A DNA stretch of 64,000 nt from Gillisia limnaea DSM 15749 (GTDB lineage Bacteria > Bacteroidota > Bacteroidia > Flavobacteriales > Flavobacteriaceae), in the NCBI RefSeq assembly GCF_000243235.1, contig NZ_JH594605.1:4660-68659 (forward strand), in the 5' to 3' direction. Each line of letters starts with the position of its first letter. Within the stretch, counting starts at the first letter, position 1. Positions 36,897-45,324 of the stretch are shown here, in pieces. Both the position numbers and the translations under genes were made by a program. The notes under the pieces were generated by a model, which made no database searches, was not told the DNA's origin, and saw only the letters and a list, made by a program, of their open reading frames with translations.

Positions 36897-37766
36897 CTAA
36901 TTCAGGGAAATATGAAGAATATTTCCACTGTTTCCATTACCCTCATTGGAAATGAATAACTCTCCGGTAGGACCAAATGTAAGACCCTCCGCCTGCCTGA
37001 ATTGTTTCTTTTTGAAAACATGTAATTTTTCAGGAATCCCGGTTGAATCCAGAATTAGAAGCTTTGGATTTATACCTTCCAGGATATAAATTTTACCATT
37101 ATCGGGATTGATGGAGATCTCTGAGGGCTGAAGCATTTTATTAGATGGTTTCATATCCAGTATGTCAAAAACAGGATCGTTAAAATAAATTTTGTAAACA
37201 GGTTGATCCTTCATTTTTTTGGTGTCCAGATCAAAGGCATAAATGGACTTAAAATCATCCTCTGTTTTACTCTTAAATCCTAATAGTAAACGGTTCTTCT
37301 TTTGGTCATATCCTAAGCCTTCGAAGTCATAATTTGATGGAAAATCAAAAGAATACTCATTGGTTTTCAAGAGATTATTTTCAAAATTCTTTACTTCAAA
37401 CAAGGTTCCGTCACTTCTTAGAACATACGCTGTGGTGCCAACCAAGGCAATCCCTTCGTAATCCCCGTGACCGGCAAATTCTATTTTTCGCTCAACGGAT
37501 GCACTTTCAAGGTTATAAATAAAAATAAATCCATCTTCGTCCTGGACACAGGCAATTTTACCATTCTCCATATATGAGATCCCGGAAACTTCTACCAAAA
37601 TATCGGGTAGATCCCATTGGTTAATAATTTCAACTGACTGAGCACCCTGGGATGACTTCTCTGGGAAAAATCTTTCAGAACTAAAATAAATAAATCCTAC
37701 AAGGATTAAAACTCCAAATGCTATTAATAAAGCTACCTTATGCACAATCCAATGAATTTTTTTCAA
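36897..37766 (-). CDS. SdiA-regulated-domain protein
   Basis: The 289-aa protein has an N-terminal membrane anchor (VALLIAFGVLILVGFIYF) and a beta-propeller-like domain with repeats such as SGISYMENGKIACVQDEDGFIFIYNLES and QAEGLTFGPTGELFISNEGNGNSGNI, the pattern of SdiA-regulated proteins. Its activity is not known. It is first in the operon with the VTT gene. Confidence 0.82.
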   Translation of the reverse strand: MKKIHWIVHKVALLIAFGVLILVGFIYFSSERFFPEKSSQGAQSVEIINQWDLPDILVEVSGISYMENGKIACVQDEDGFIFIYNLESASVERKIEFAGHGDYEGIALVGTTAYVLRSDGTLFEVKNFENNLLKTNEYSFDFPSNYDFEGLGYDQKKNRLLLGFKSKTEDDFKSIYAFDLDTKKMKDQPVYKIYFNDPVFDILDMKPSNKMLQPSEISINPDNGKIYILEGINPKLLILDSTGIPEKLHVFKKKQFRQAEGLTFGPTGELFISNEGNGNSGNILHISLN

Positions 37767-38284
37767 ATATCATATCTATATCCAAGAATCACTTCAATTT
37801 TCAGGTTTAATATTTTAAGATTAATAAATAATTAACAAATCTAAAAAATCTGTTTTATTATTTTCTAATCAGTATTGTCCGGTAAAAGAGTAAAGATCGC
37901 TTCGCTGCAAGAATAAAGAAAAAAGACTAAATACAACCTACTGAATATCAATGTTCTTTAAGTAAGGTTTTTAAATAATGAAACTAAATGTTCATTTTTT
38001 CTAAAGCAAGGTTTGAAAAAGGAAAAACATCCAAATTGCCCTTCATCATTCATATTCCATCAAGTCAGAAAAACTTTATCGGACAACAGTGTTTTCTAAT
38101 CAGTAAATTTCAGAATTCACAGGTTTATTACGAATTACAAACCTCCTCCTATTCCATCCAATTGATTCTCAATAAGCTAACCCGCAATAGTTAATGATTT
38201 GTTAAATACTACTATTTTATACATAGTACTGTAACAAAAGTATCTTTTCGAAGTCTATTAAGTATAACTTAAAAACAATAAATC
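37767..38284. other. Intergenic gap ahead of the small-peptide genes
   Basis: About 520 A/T-rich bases. A 68-codon plus-strand frame at 37988-38194 lacks coding character (many aromatic and Ser residues, no start context). Nothing else supported, apart from the presumed promoter of the peptide operon near the right end. Confidence 0.5.
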
Positions 38285-38404
38285 ATGGCAACTTTAGAAA
38301 GCACAATCGGAAAGGAAGGAAAATCAACTATCAGAAGAAATTTCCTAAACACGAATCAAAGTAAAAGAGGCACCTGGTTCAACAGGAGACGTTACGAATT
38401 TTAA
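38285..38404 (+). CDS. Tandem small basic peptide 1, 39 aa
   Basis: First of three very similar tandem genes. The protein begins MATLESTIGKEGKS, continues TIRRNFLNTNQSKRGTW and ends RRRYEF. It shares with the next two genes the pattern LExTxGKEGKSxIxRNFLNT...RGxW...RRYEF. It is rich in Arg and Lys with an aromatic C-terminus and no signal peptide or hydrophobic helix. The three copies differ by substitutions spread along the length while the ends are kept, which argues for selection on the product. Function unknown; candidates are a peptide precursor, a nucleic-acid-binding peptide or a stress peptide. Confidence 0.75.
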   Translation: MATLESTIGKEGKSTIRRNFLNTNQSKRGTWFNRRRYEF

Positions 38405-38426
38405 TCAAACCTTAAAAATTAAGATC

Positions 38427-38543
38427 ATGGCAATTTTAGAAAGAACAACCGGAAAAGAGGGGAAATCAATAATTAAAAGAAATTTCCTAAACACAAGAAG
38501 TAGCAGGGGAAACTGGTACAGCAGTAGACGTTACGAATTTTAA
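38427..38543 (+). CDS. Tandem small basic peptide 2, 38 aa
   Basis: MAILERTTGKEGKS at the start, IIKRNFLNTRSSRGNW in the middle, SSRRYEF at the end. It is about 22 bp after peptide 1, with the same AAGATCATG start context as peptide 3. The sequence upstream of each ATG also repeats, so these are gene duplications that include the ribosome-binding region. Confidence 0.78.
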   Translation: MAILERTTGKEGKSIIKRNFLNTRSSRGNWYSSRRYEF

Positions 38544-38561
38544 TCAAAAAAAATTAAGATC

Positions 38562-38678
38562 ATGTCAAATTTAGAAAGAACAATCGGAAAAGAGGGGAAA
38601 TCAATAATCAAAAGAAATTTCCTAAACACAAGAGTTAGCAGGGGAAACTGGCACAACAGTAGACGTTACGAATTTTAA
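38562..38678 (+). CDS. Tandem small basic peptide 3, 38 aa
   Basis: MSNLERTIGKEGKS, then IIKRNFLNTRVSRGNW and NSRRYEF. It differs from peptide 2 at only a few residues, so this is the most recent duplication. It lies 18 bp after peptide 2. Confidence 0.78.
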   Translation: MSNLERTIGKEGKSIIKRNFLNTRVSRGNWHNSRRYEF

Positions 38679-38695
38679 CCATACATTTTTAAATC

Positions 38696-38833
38696 ATGAG
38701 AACTAAAGCATTCAAAATTTACCAGAAAGGGAGCTTAGGCGAAAGAAGACACTTTCAAAATATTAAGCAGACACGAAGAGGAACCTGGCTTGAAAATCAG
38801 GATAGCATACTTAGAACTATCATTCTTAATTAA
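38696..38833 (+). CDS. Small basic peptide 4, 45 aa, distantly related
   Basis: MRTKAFKIYQKGSLGERRHFQNIK, then QTRRGTWLENQD and a hydrophobic end ILRTIILN. It shares an RRGTW core and an RRxFxN-like stretch with peptides 1-3, but not the GKEGKS or RRYEF ends. It is the last gene before the terminator at 38926, so probably part of the same transcript. Confidence 0.65.
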   Translation: MRTKAFKIYQKGSLGERRHFQNIKQTRRGTWLENQDSILRTIILN

Positions 38834-38925
38834 TTTGATGATGCGGATTATTAAAACATAATTCAAATCATTAGCTATAAAAATTAACCCCCAATAAGAT
38901 ATTAATTATGGATTTATTTTTAATC

Positions 38926-38966
38926 GAATAGCCGTGAACCTAAAGGGTTTCCGGCTATTCTTTTTG
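38926..38966 (+). terminator. Strong terminator of the small-peptide operon
   Basis: The stem GAATAGCCG/CGGCTATTC is reinforced by an inner AACC/GGTT pairing and followed by T5. It lies 92 bp after the last peptide gene. Confidence 0.85.
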
Positions 38967-39120
38967 AAAGAATAGCCTTCTTAATCATTCATTTATACTT
39001 CAACCTGGTAGAAATAGAATTTTACAGGTTTTCTAATCGATGTATCTATCTTAAATTTAACAAAACCAGGTAATATAATTTTAGCAGTATTCCTTTACTT
39101 GCAGGCATTATTACCTCATT

Positions 39121-41421
39121 ATGATAGAACGAATAAAAAAATCCCCCAAATTAAAGTGGACCATTGGCATTGGTGCGGGTTTACTTGCGCTAATTTTCTT
39201 GTTTTATGGAAGTATTTATTTTGGCCTTTTTGGAACGATACCTTCTTCCAAAGAATTAAGTGAGCTAAAACAGAATGAAGCCACGCAAATTTTAGCTTCT
39301 AATGGGGAGCTGATTGGGAAATATTACATTTTTGACAGGCAGCCGATAAACTTTGATCAATTACCTGAACACCTTATAAATGCTTTAGTAGCAACAGAAG
39401 ATGCGCGCTTTTTTGAACATGGCGGTATAGATAGCAGAAGTTTGTTTAGGGTTTTCTTTAAATCCATTTTACTTCAGGATAAATCTTCAGGCGGTGGTAG
39501 CACTCTTACCTTGCAACTCGCCAAGAATTTATATGGCAGAAAGAATTACGGCTATTTTGGAATCGTTGTAAATAAATTACAGGAATCCATCATCGCCCAA
39601 CGGCTGGAGGATATCTATACTAAAAACGAAATACTTCTTCTATACCTTAATACTGTTCCATTTAGCGATAATACCTTCGGAATAGAGAGTGCGTCCATGA
39701 AATTTTTTGATAAGCATACCCGTGAACTTTCCCTGGAAGAAGCTGCTGTACTGGTTGGAATGTTAAAAGCATCTCATTATTTTAATCCCAGAATATTTCC
39801 TGAAAGAAGTAGGTTGCGTAGAGATGTAGTCCTGGTACAAATGGAAAAATATGGGTATTTAACCGAGGAAAAGATGCAGCAGGCTAAGCAAAAAGATTTG
39901 GTGCTGGATTATCATTTTTACAGTCATGATCAGGGCCTTGCACCCTATTTTAGGGAACAACTTCGCAAGGATGTGACTTCTATTCTGGATACTTTAAAAA
40001 ATAAGAATGGAGAAACCTTTAATATTTACCGTGATGGCTTGATCATACATACCTCACTGGATTATAAAATGCAGGAATATGCTGAAGAGGCTGTGCAGGA
40101 ACATTTAAATACATTGCAACAAGCTCATGAAAAATCTTACGGAAAAAATGCGCCGTGGGAGAAAAACAAAGAGGTGATCTTAGATGCGGTAAAACGCACC
40201 GCGGTTTATAAGAAACTCAATAATCAAGGCTTGTCCGATGATGAAATCCTTAAAAGGCTGGATGAGGAAAACCGTGAAATGGAACTGTTTAATTATAAAA
40301 AGATTGAAGTTAGAAATGCGAGTTCCCTGGACAGTATAAAACATTATTTAAAGTTTTTGAATGCCGGATTTCTGGCTGTTGAACCTTCAACCGGTGCCGT
40401 AAAAGCCTGGGTTGGAGGCGTAAATTACGAGTATTTTAAATATGACCATGTTTCACAAAGTAAACGCCAGGTGGGTTCTACCTTTAAGCCTATTGTTTAC
40501 ACCGCAGCGCTGGAAAGTGGAATAGAACCCTGCTCCTATTTTTCTGTGGGTGAGGTGACCTATGAGGATGGATGGACACCGTCCAACTCTGGATCTTTTG
40601 GAGATGATCCTTATATGAATTATAATTTGAAAACCGCCCTTAGCCAATCTATTAATACCATTGCAGTAAAAGTCCTTATGGAAACAGGGATTTCAAATGT
40701 GATTAGCCAGGCCCAAAAAATGGGAATAGAAACCCAGTTGCCTAAAGTTCCATCCATAGCACTAGGAACTGCAGAATTAAGTTTGAAGGAACTCGCAAAG
40801 GCCTATACTAGCTATGTAAATGGTGGAAAACCAAGTACTCCTTATTATATTCATAAGATAGAAGACGGGGAAGGAAATCTTTTAGCTGCGTTTAAACCTG
40901 AGGTAGCAAAGACTCCTGCTTTTTCAGAAGTTAACAGGGAGATCATGATTGATATGATGAAAGCCACAGTAAATGAAGGAACGGCTCAAAGGCTTCGAAG
41001 CACGTACGGATTAAAAAATGATATCGTAGGAAAAACCGGAACCACACAATCCAACAAGGATGGTTGGTTTGTTGGAATCCTTCCAAAGCTGGTAACTGTC
41101 ACCTGGGTAGGCTCTGATGATCACAGGATAGGGTTCAGGAATACCGGTATTGGGCAGGGAGCTAACTCCGCCCTGCCTGTTTTTGCACATTTTATGCAAA
41201 GATTAAATGCGGACAACACATTTGATGATATAACAGCTACAAGTTTTAAGACTCCTTCAGCTGAAGTTCTTGAAATAATGGATTGTGAATCTAAAACCAG
41301 GGATGGATTTTTTAAACGCTTATTTTCAAATCCCGATAAAAAGGAACGGGCAGAAGAGGATAAAAGCAAGCAGAAAAAAGGCCTTTTTAAACGTTTGTTT
41401 GGTAAAAAAGATAAGAACTGA
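39121..41421 (+). CDS. Class A penicillin-binding protein (PBP1A-like)
   Basis: The 766-aa bifunctional peptidoglycan synthase has a membrane helix (about 14-36). The transglycosylase domain has the catalytic Glu E93 in ATEDARFFEH and GGSTLTLQLAKNLYGRK. The transpeptidase domain has S453 in GSTFKP, SQSINT and K638-TG. The C-terminal tail is Lys-rich (KKGLFKRLFGKKDK). It acts at the periplasmic face in wall synthesis. Single gene. Confidence 0.94.
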   Translation: MIERIKKSPKLKWTIGIGAGLLALIFLFYGSIYFGLFGTIPSSKELSELKQNEATQILASNGELIGKYYIFDRQPINFDQLPEHLINALVATEDARFFEHGGIDSRSLFRVFFKSILLQDKSSGGGSTLTLQLAKNLYGRKNYGYFGIVVNKLQESIIAQRLEDIYTKNEILLLYLNTVPFSDNTFGIESASMKFFDKHTRELSLEEAAVLVGMLKASHYFNPRIFPERSRLRRDVVLVQMEKYGYLTEEKMQQAKQKDLVLDYHFYSHDQGLAPYFREQLRKDVTSILDTLKNKNGETFNIYRDGLIIHTSLDYKMQEYAEEAVQEHLNTLQQAHEKSYGKNAPWEKNKEVILDAVKRTAVYKKLNNQGLSDDEILKRLDEENREMELFNYKKIEVRNASSLDSIKHYLKFLNAGFLAVEPSTGAVKAWVGGVNYEYFKYDHVSQSKRQVGSTFKPIVYTAALESGIEPCSYFSVGEVTYEDGWTPSNSGSFGDDPYMNYNLKTALSQSINTIAVKVLMETGISNVISQAQKMGIETQLPKVPSIALGTAELSLKELAKAYTSYVNGGKPSTPYYIHKIEDGEGNLLAAFKPEVAKTPAFSEVNREIMIDMMKATVNEGTAQRLRSTYGLKNDIVGKTGTTQSNKDGWFVGILPKLVTVTWVGSDDHRIGFRNTGIGQGANSALPVFAHFMQRLNADNTFDDITATSFKTPSAEVLEIMDCESKTRDGFFKRLFSNPDKKERAEEDKSKQKKGLFKRLFGKKDKN

Positions 41422-41619
41422 AGGGGATAGAATTAATTCTTCGTCAAACTTGAAATTAAATTTAACTGAAATTTATTAATATTTTTGAACGCATCTTGGT
41501 TTAAAAAAAAATTCATCCAGAAGCGACGAAGGTTTTATAGCAATAGAAAATCTTAAGCAGGAAATGCATTGAGATTACAAGGAAATACTAACTTTACTAA
41601 TCCTTTTTTTTGTGAAAGG

Positions 41620-41988
41620 CTAGACTCTGGCTGGGAAAACACTCTCCGCCCATCCTGTTGCATCCTCCAGATTATCAAAAAAAGCAAAAGATTGATCAAA
41701 ATGCGTCTGTTCTGCAATGGCCTTTTCTCTCACAAGACTATCTTCAGAAACAATTGCCAATGCGCGTACCTTTTTCAAAAGTTTACTGTTATAAGCATTT
41801 TCTTTAACGGTATACCTGTTTTTTCTGTGGCTTATCAAAGTAAAATCCTTGCCATCAAAATGATTGAAAACAATTCTTAAATTTTGTTCCACGATTTTAT
41901 TATCCACTTCGACGTTTTCTTTAGCTTCCACTATAACATAATTATGGAAGAATTGAAAATTATAGTGATCACTAGATTGAGATATCAT
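41620..41988 (-). CDS. STAS/SpoIIAA-like conserved protein
   Basis: A 122-aa soluble protein with an alternating beta-alpha pattern (YVIVEAKENVEVDNKIVEQNLRIVFNHF, DFTLISHRKNRYTVKENAY, ALAIVSEDSLVREKAIAEQ, FAFFDNLEDATGWAESVF) of the type seen in flavobacterial STAS-like proteins. No catalytic residues identified. The family assignment is tentative. Confidence 0.6.
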   Translation of the reverse strand: MISQSSDHYNFQFFHNYVIVEAKENVEVDNKIVEQNLRIVFNHFDGKDFTLISHRKNRYTVKENAYNSKLLKKVRALAIVSEDSLVREKAIAEQTHFDQSFAFFDNLEDATGWAESVFPARV

Positions 41989-42256
41989 ACTAAATATTAA
42001 AAAACAAAAATAAACTATATTAATTTCTAAACATACCTCTATTCAAAAAACGTTAATTAAATAATGAAAAATGTTAAAAATGTTAAAAATAAAATAAAAC
42101 CGAAACGTGAATTTTATAATTATTTTTTTTCTTGGGGAATTCAATAAACAGAAATAAATGTTGAGTGATTACTATCATAAATTTTCCATAAGGTGCCCGA
42201 ATTATTTGTAAATTGAAGGAAAATAAGGTTTATTGCCTTAAAATAAAATTAAAAGT

Positions 42257-42556
42257 ATGGAAGCATTATTTCAATTTGTTCATCTCGAAAGAAGTGAACG
42301 TCTAGAGCAGTTTATATCAGAGAAATTAGATAAACTAGAAAATAAATATGACTGGATAGTTAAAGCGCAGGTTTATTTTAAGAAACAAGATGGACAGGAC
42401 CCAAAAGGTTTTATTTGCAACATGAAACTGAGCGTTCCAGGACCGCTAATCTTTGCTGAGTCGAATGAAGAGTCTTTTGAAGCTGCAGGGGCCGAAACAA
42501 TTCGCGATCTTGAAAAACAACTGTCCAAGAAAAAAGGGCAAATGAAGACCTATTAA
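42257..42556 (+). CDS. HPF/RaiA ribosome hibernation factor (short form)
   Basis: A 99-aa protein of the S30EA/HPF fold (LEQFISEKLDKLENKYDWIVKAQVYFKKQ...FICNMKLSVPGPLIFAESNEESFEAAGAETIRDLEKQLSKKKGQ). It binds the 30S decoding centre and helps store ribosomes in stationary phase. It is followed by a terminator at 42581-42620. The 41989-42256 stretch holds only its upstream region. Confidence 0.92.
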   Translation: MEALFQFVHLERSERLEQFISEKLDKLENKYDWIVKAQVYFKKQDGQDPKGFICNMKLSVPGPLIFAESNEESFEAAGAETIRDLEKQLSKKKGQMKTY

Positions 42557-42580
42557 ATTTTATAAATAACATTTAATATA

Positions 42581-42620
42581 ATGCCTTTCAGAAAAAATTC
42601 TGAAGGGCATTTTTTTTTCA
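42581..42620 (+). terminator. Terminator of the hibernation-factor gene
   Basis: The stem ATGCCTTTCAGAA/TTCTGAAGGGCAT is followed by T9. The remaining sequence to 42893 shows nothing else. Confidence 0.88.
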
Positions 42621-42893
42621 ACTAATCAAAACGTGGAACTGAAATAAAGAGCGCTGTTCCATAGCACACTTTATAAATAAGATATTTAGACCTGTCAAAT
42701 TTTATAAATAGCTTACAAAAGTCCCATTTGCTCATTGATGAAAACCAATAGACCACAAAGTAACAAAGGAGTTTAAATACCTGCTTTTTTTTTAATATAT
42801 GCTTTTAACAATAAGTTGGACGAATAAAAATTTTAAATTTCGTAATTTCAAGTGAAATAGTGACGATTCAGTATTTTTTTTGAAAGCAGGAGT

Positions 42894-43427
42894 ATGATAC
42901 GATTTAGTTTTAGGAGACCTTTATTGGGGGGGATAATCTTTGCAATCGCTATGGGCTTTTCCACGTATATATTTGGAGAGATCTCTGGCTTTCAGGCATG
43001 GGAATTGCTTGCTACTTCATCCTCTGGAATAATCACGCTATGCTATATCATCATTTTGGGTTCCATCTACATTCTGGTTATGTTACTTCACCTTTTAAGC
43101 ATAAAAGTGCTAAAAATAAATCATTTAAGACAAAAATATTATAACGAGCTTTTAAATATTGCACGACTTGCTACCTTATTAATAATAACTTCTATTATCG
43201 TTCTTTTATTACCCAATATCCCCTTTACAGAAACAAAAATATTCTCCTATTCAGAGTATTTTATAATCTATTACTCAATTCTTGCGGTAGCATCTGTTTT
43301 AGCAGGTGGATTTATTGCAGTAATAACCATGATTTACCAAAACATTCGAAATATAATTCACGATAAAGAGGAAGAACAAGATTGTAATGAGGCGGAATTA
43401 AAAATAGAAGAATCCATAGAGGAATAA
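42894..43427 (+). CDS. Four-helix membrane protein of unknown function
   Basis: 177 aa with four predicted membrane helices (about 12-32, 41-68, 87-110 and 124-150) and an acidic C-terminus (KEEEQDCNEAELKIEESIEE). It starts with an Arg-rich segment (IRFSFRRPLLGG). No family recognised. Single gene; 43428-43642 is empty. Confidence 0.65.
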   Translation: MIRFSFRRPLLGGIIFAIAMGFSTYIFGEISGFQAWELLATSSSGIITLCYIIILGSIYILVMLLHLLSIKVLKINHLRQKYYNELLNIARLATLLIITSIIVLLLPNIPFTETKIFSYSEYFIIYYSILAVASVLAGGFIAVITMIYQNIRNIIHDKEEEQDCNEAELKIEESIEE

Positions 43428-43642
43428 TCTAATCTGTTTATAGAAAGTAAAAAAGACTATTTGAAAAATAATTTTTCCTCGTCAATCGAAAATAAATAGC
43501 ACTTAGGTAAACCAAAATCTACTATTAAAATGGGAATGACGTGAAAAACACTTTAGAAATAGTCCCTTTTATATTAAATTGATAAAAATAACAAAAGAAA
43601 TTTACTCAAGGTTTTAAGACCACGAATGATTAAATACTTTAA

Positions 43643-44362
43643 TTACTGAATGCGGCTTAATTTATTTAGAATATCCAAACGTTGGCCATCTTCAAGGTTA
43701 AAAGCTGGTTGTCCCTTTAATGGGAACAAATAAATGAACTCTTCAGCATAAGCTCCCCAACTTTCTGCCAGACCAAATTCGTCATTTTTGCTCTGAAGGG
43801 CAGGACGAGTAAAGGTGTTTTCAGCACTATCATATAGAGAACCCTCCGCATCTGCACCAGTGAATAACATCCCATCATTAAATTCACAAAAAATCAAAAC
43901 AGATCCGCCTCCATTTCCAGGAAGATCATTGATCTTTAATTTAAAAGTTTTATGGATATCATTCTTTTGGGTAATATCTTTAGTTTTAAAAGTATCCTTA
44001 ATAGTAGTTCTTGGATGTATAAATATTTGAGCACCTCCGGCATCTTCGGAAATTGTTTTTAGATCTGCATACGCTCTTTTATACACATCGGAATTGGAGA
44101 GAAAAATAGCATTTATGTTATATCCTTCTTTTACAAGATTTTTTACCGCATCCTTTGTATCCTCTTCTACTACATCAATCAAAATAATATCTTTGAGATT
44201 TAAATGACGAATGGCATATCCCTGATGGAACCCCTTTTCGGTCTCTGCACCTTTTATAATAAAAGTATCCGGAATAAGTCTTAAAAATTTCCCGGTCTCT
44301 CCTTTTTGAATAAACTCTGCGGATTGGCTATTTAAAATTTCCATTTTATCTACTGTCTTCAT
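43643..44362 (-). CDS. MBL-fold-like protein, degenerate metal site
   Basis: 239 aa. An MBL-like layout is visible (TFIIKGAETEKGFHQGYAIRHLNLKDIILIDVVEEDT, INAIFLSNSDVYKRAYADLKTISEDAGGAQIFIHPR, GMLFTGADAEGS), but the HxHxDH motif is replaced (SNSDVYKRAY). It may therefore be a non-catalytic homologue. The assignment is tentative. It is downstream of the polyketide cluster on the same strand, with an 86-bp gap. Confidence 0.5.
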   Translation of the reverse strand: MKTVDKMEILNSQSAEFIQKGETGKFLRLIPDTFIIKGAETEKGFHQGYAIRHLNLKDIILIDVVEEDTKDAVKNLVKEGYNINAIFLSNSDVYKRAYADLKTISEDAGGAQIFIHPRTTIKDTFKTKDITQKNDIHKTFKLKINDLPGNGGGSVLIFCEFNDGMLFTGADAEGSLYDSAENTFTRPALQSKNDEFGLAESWGAYAEEFIYLFPLKGQPAFNLEDGQRLDILNKLSRIQ

Positions 44363-44448
44363 AATGCTAATAGGTTTTATTTTATAGTTAAATTTACGAA
44401 GGGAAGGTATTCCGGCAAGATGAATTAATATTGTTTAACTGGAATTTA

Positions 44449-45024
44449 TTAGTTCCTTAACTCCAAAATAAATGCCGAAAAGAGCCCATGATGTGTCATC
44501 GAAAAATTACAAAATAATTTTTGATTTTCGAAATTTAGAAAGGGAATAAATTGACCTGATTTTTTTATGGAAATTTTTTGCTTCGGAAGATTTTGTAGTC
44601 GGGAAACTTCATTAATAAGTTCCAATTTGAGATCTGTCGGTTTAAGATAAATTTTTTGAACGAAATTCGTAGAATTTTCTAATGTTGCAAAACAATAGAT
44701 ATACTCTTGAGAAATTGAAGCTTTGGTGAGGTATGAATTTTTCTCGATACTCACTTTCCCGGTAACAGAAGTGATTTTATCTCCCGTGATCTCGCATCTA
44801 AAAGCTTTTGGATTGAATTTTCTGGGGAGCTCCAACCTTCGCTGATGTGCTTTATAAGCAGATTCCTTCATAGCCCATAGCAACCATACAGTGAGTTCGG
44901 GATCGCTCGATCTTAAAATAAAATCCTGTTCTTCTTGAGAAAATAGCTTGTTTAGGAATCCTGTTCGTTTCCAGGTGTTTTTGCCTAATGTAAGCTTGAG
45001 ATCAATGATATCATTGCCTATCAT
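44449..45024 (-). CDS. 4'-phosphopantetheinyl transferase
   Basis: 191 aa of the PPTase superfamily. The start IGNDIIDL carries the Mg-binding acidic residues (D5, D8), and the WAMKESAYKAH motif (K53, E54, K58) is the second. It transfers phosphopantetheine from CoA to the Ser of the ACP encoded just upstream. A dedicated PPTase inside the cluster implies that the cluster's own ACP is activated specifically. It directly follows the ACP gene (2-bp gap). Confidence 0.88.
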   Translation of the reverse strand: MIGNDIIDLKLTLGKNTWKRTGFLNKLFSQEEQDFILRSSDPELTVWLLWAMKESAYKAHQRRLELPRKFNPKAFRCEITGDKITSVTGKVSIEKNSYLTKASISQEYIYCFATLENSTNFVQKIYLKPTDLKLELINEVSRLQNLPKQKISIKKSGQFIPFLNFENQKLFCNFSMTHHGLFSAFILELRN

Positions 45025-45026
45025 TT

Positions 45027-45275
45027 TTACTTTATTTTTTCCAGAATTATATTTTTAGCATCGCCTGCAGTTAGCATTCCATTCATAGATTCTGTATCGA
45101 TCTCAATATTAAATTCATCTTCCACATCCAGCACCACATCCACAAGATTTGCAGAATTTATCTTTAGATCATTTAAAAAATCGGTGTTTTCATTAAAATT
45201 CTCAAGGCCCTCCTTATTCTGTACATAAGGCGTAACAATTGCTTTTAATTTTTCAAGTATCTCTTTTTCCGGCAT
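45027..45275 (-). CDS. Acyl carrier protein of the polyketide/lipid cluster
   Basis: The 82-aa acidic four-helix protein has the phosphopantetheine site at S41 in DLKINSANLVDVVLDVEDEF, where the usual DSL is replaced by NSA. This departure from the FAS-ACP motif points to a specialised carrier. It is between the ketosynthase and the PPTase genes. Confidence 0.9.
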   Translation of the reverse strand: MPEKEILEKLKAIVTPYVQNKEGLENFNENTDFLNDLKINSANLVDVVLDVEDEFNIEIDTESMNGMLTAGDAKNIILEKIK

Positions 45276-45324
45276 ATTATTTAATAGATTAATTAGTTGA
45301 TTGGTTCTAAGAAGGTATAAGTCC

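Noticed and set aside
37988-38194. 68-codon frame on the plus strand
   Set aside because: Low-complexity aromatic/Ser-rich translation, no ribosome-binding context, no resemblance to a family and no operon context.
41569-41880. 103-codon plus-strand frame antisense to the STAS-like gene
   Set aside because: Cys-rich, irregular translation opposite a better-supported conserved gene.
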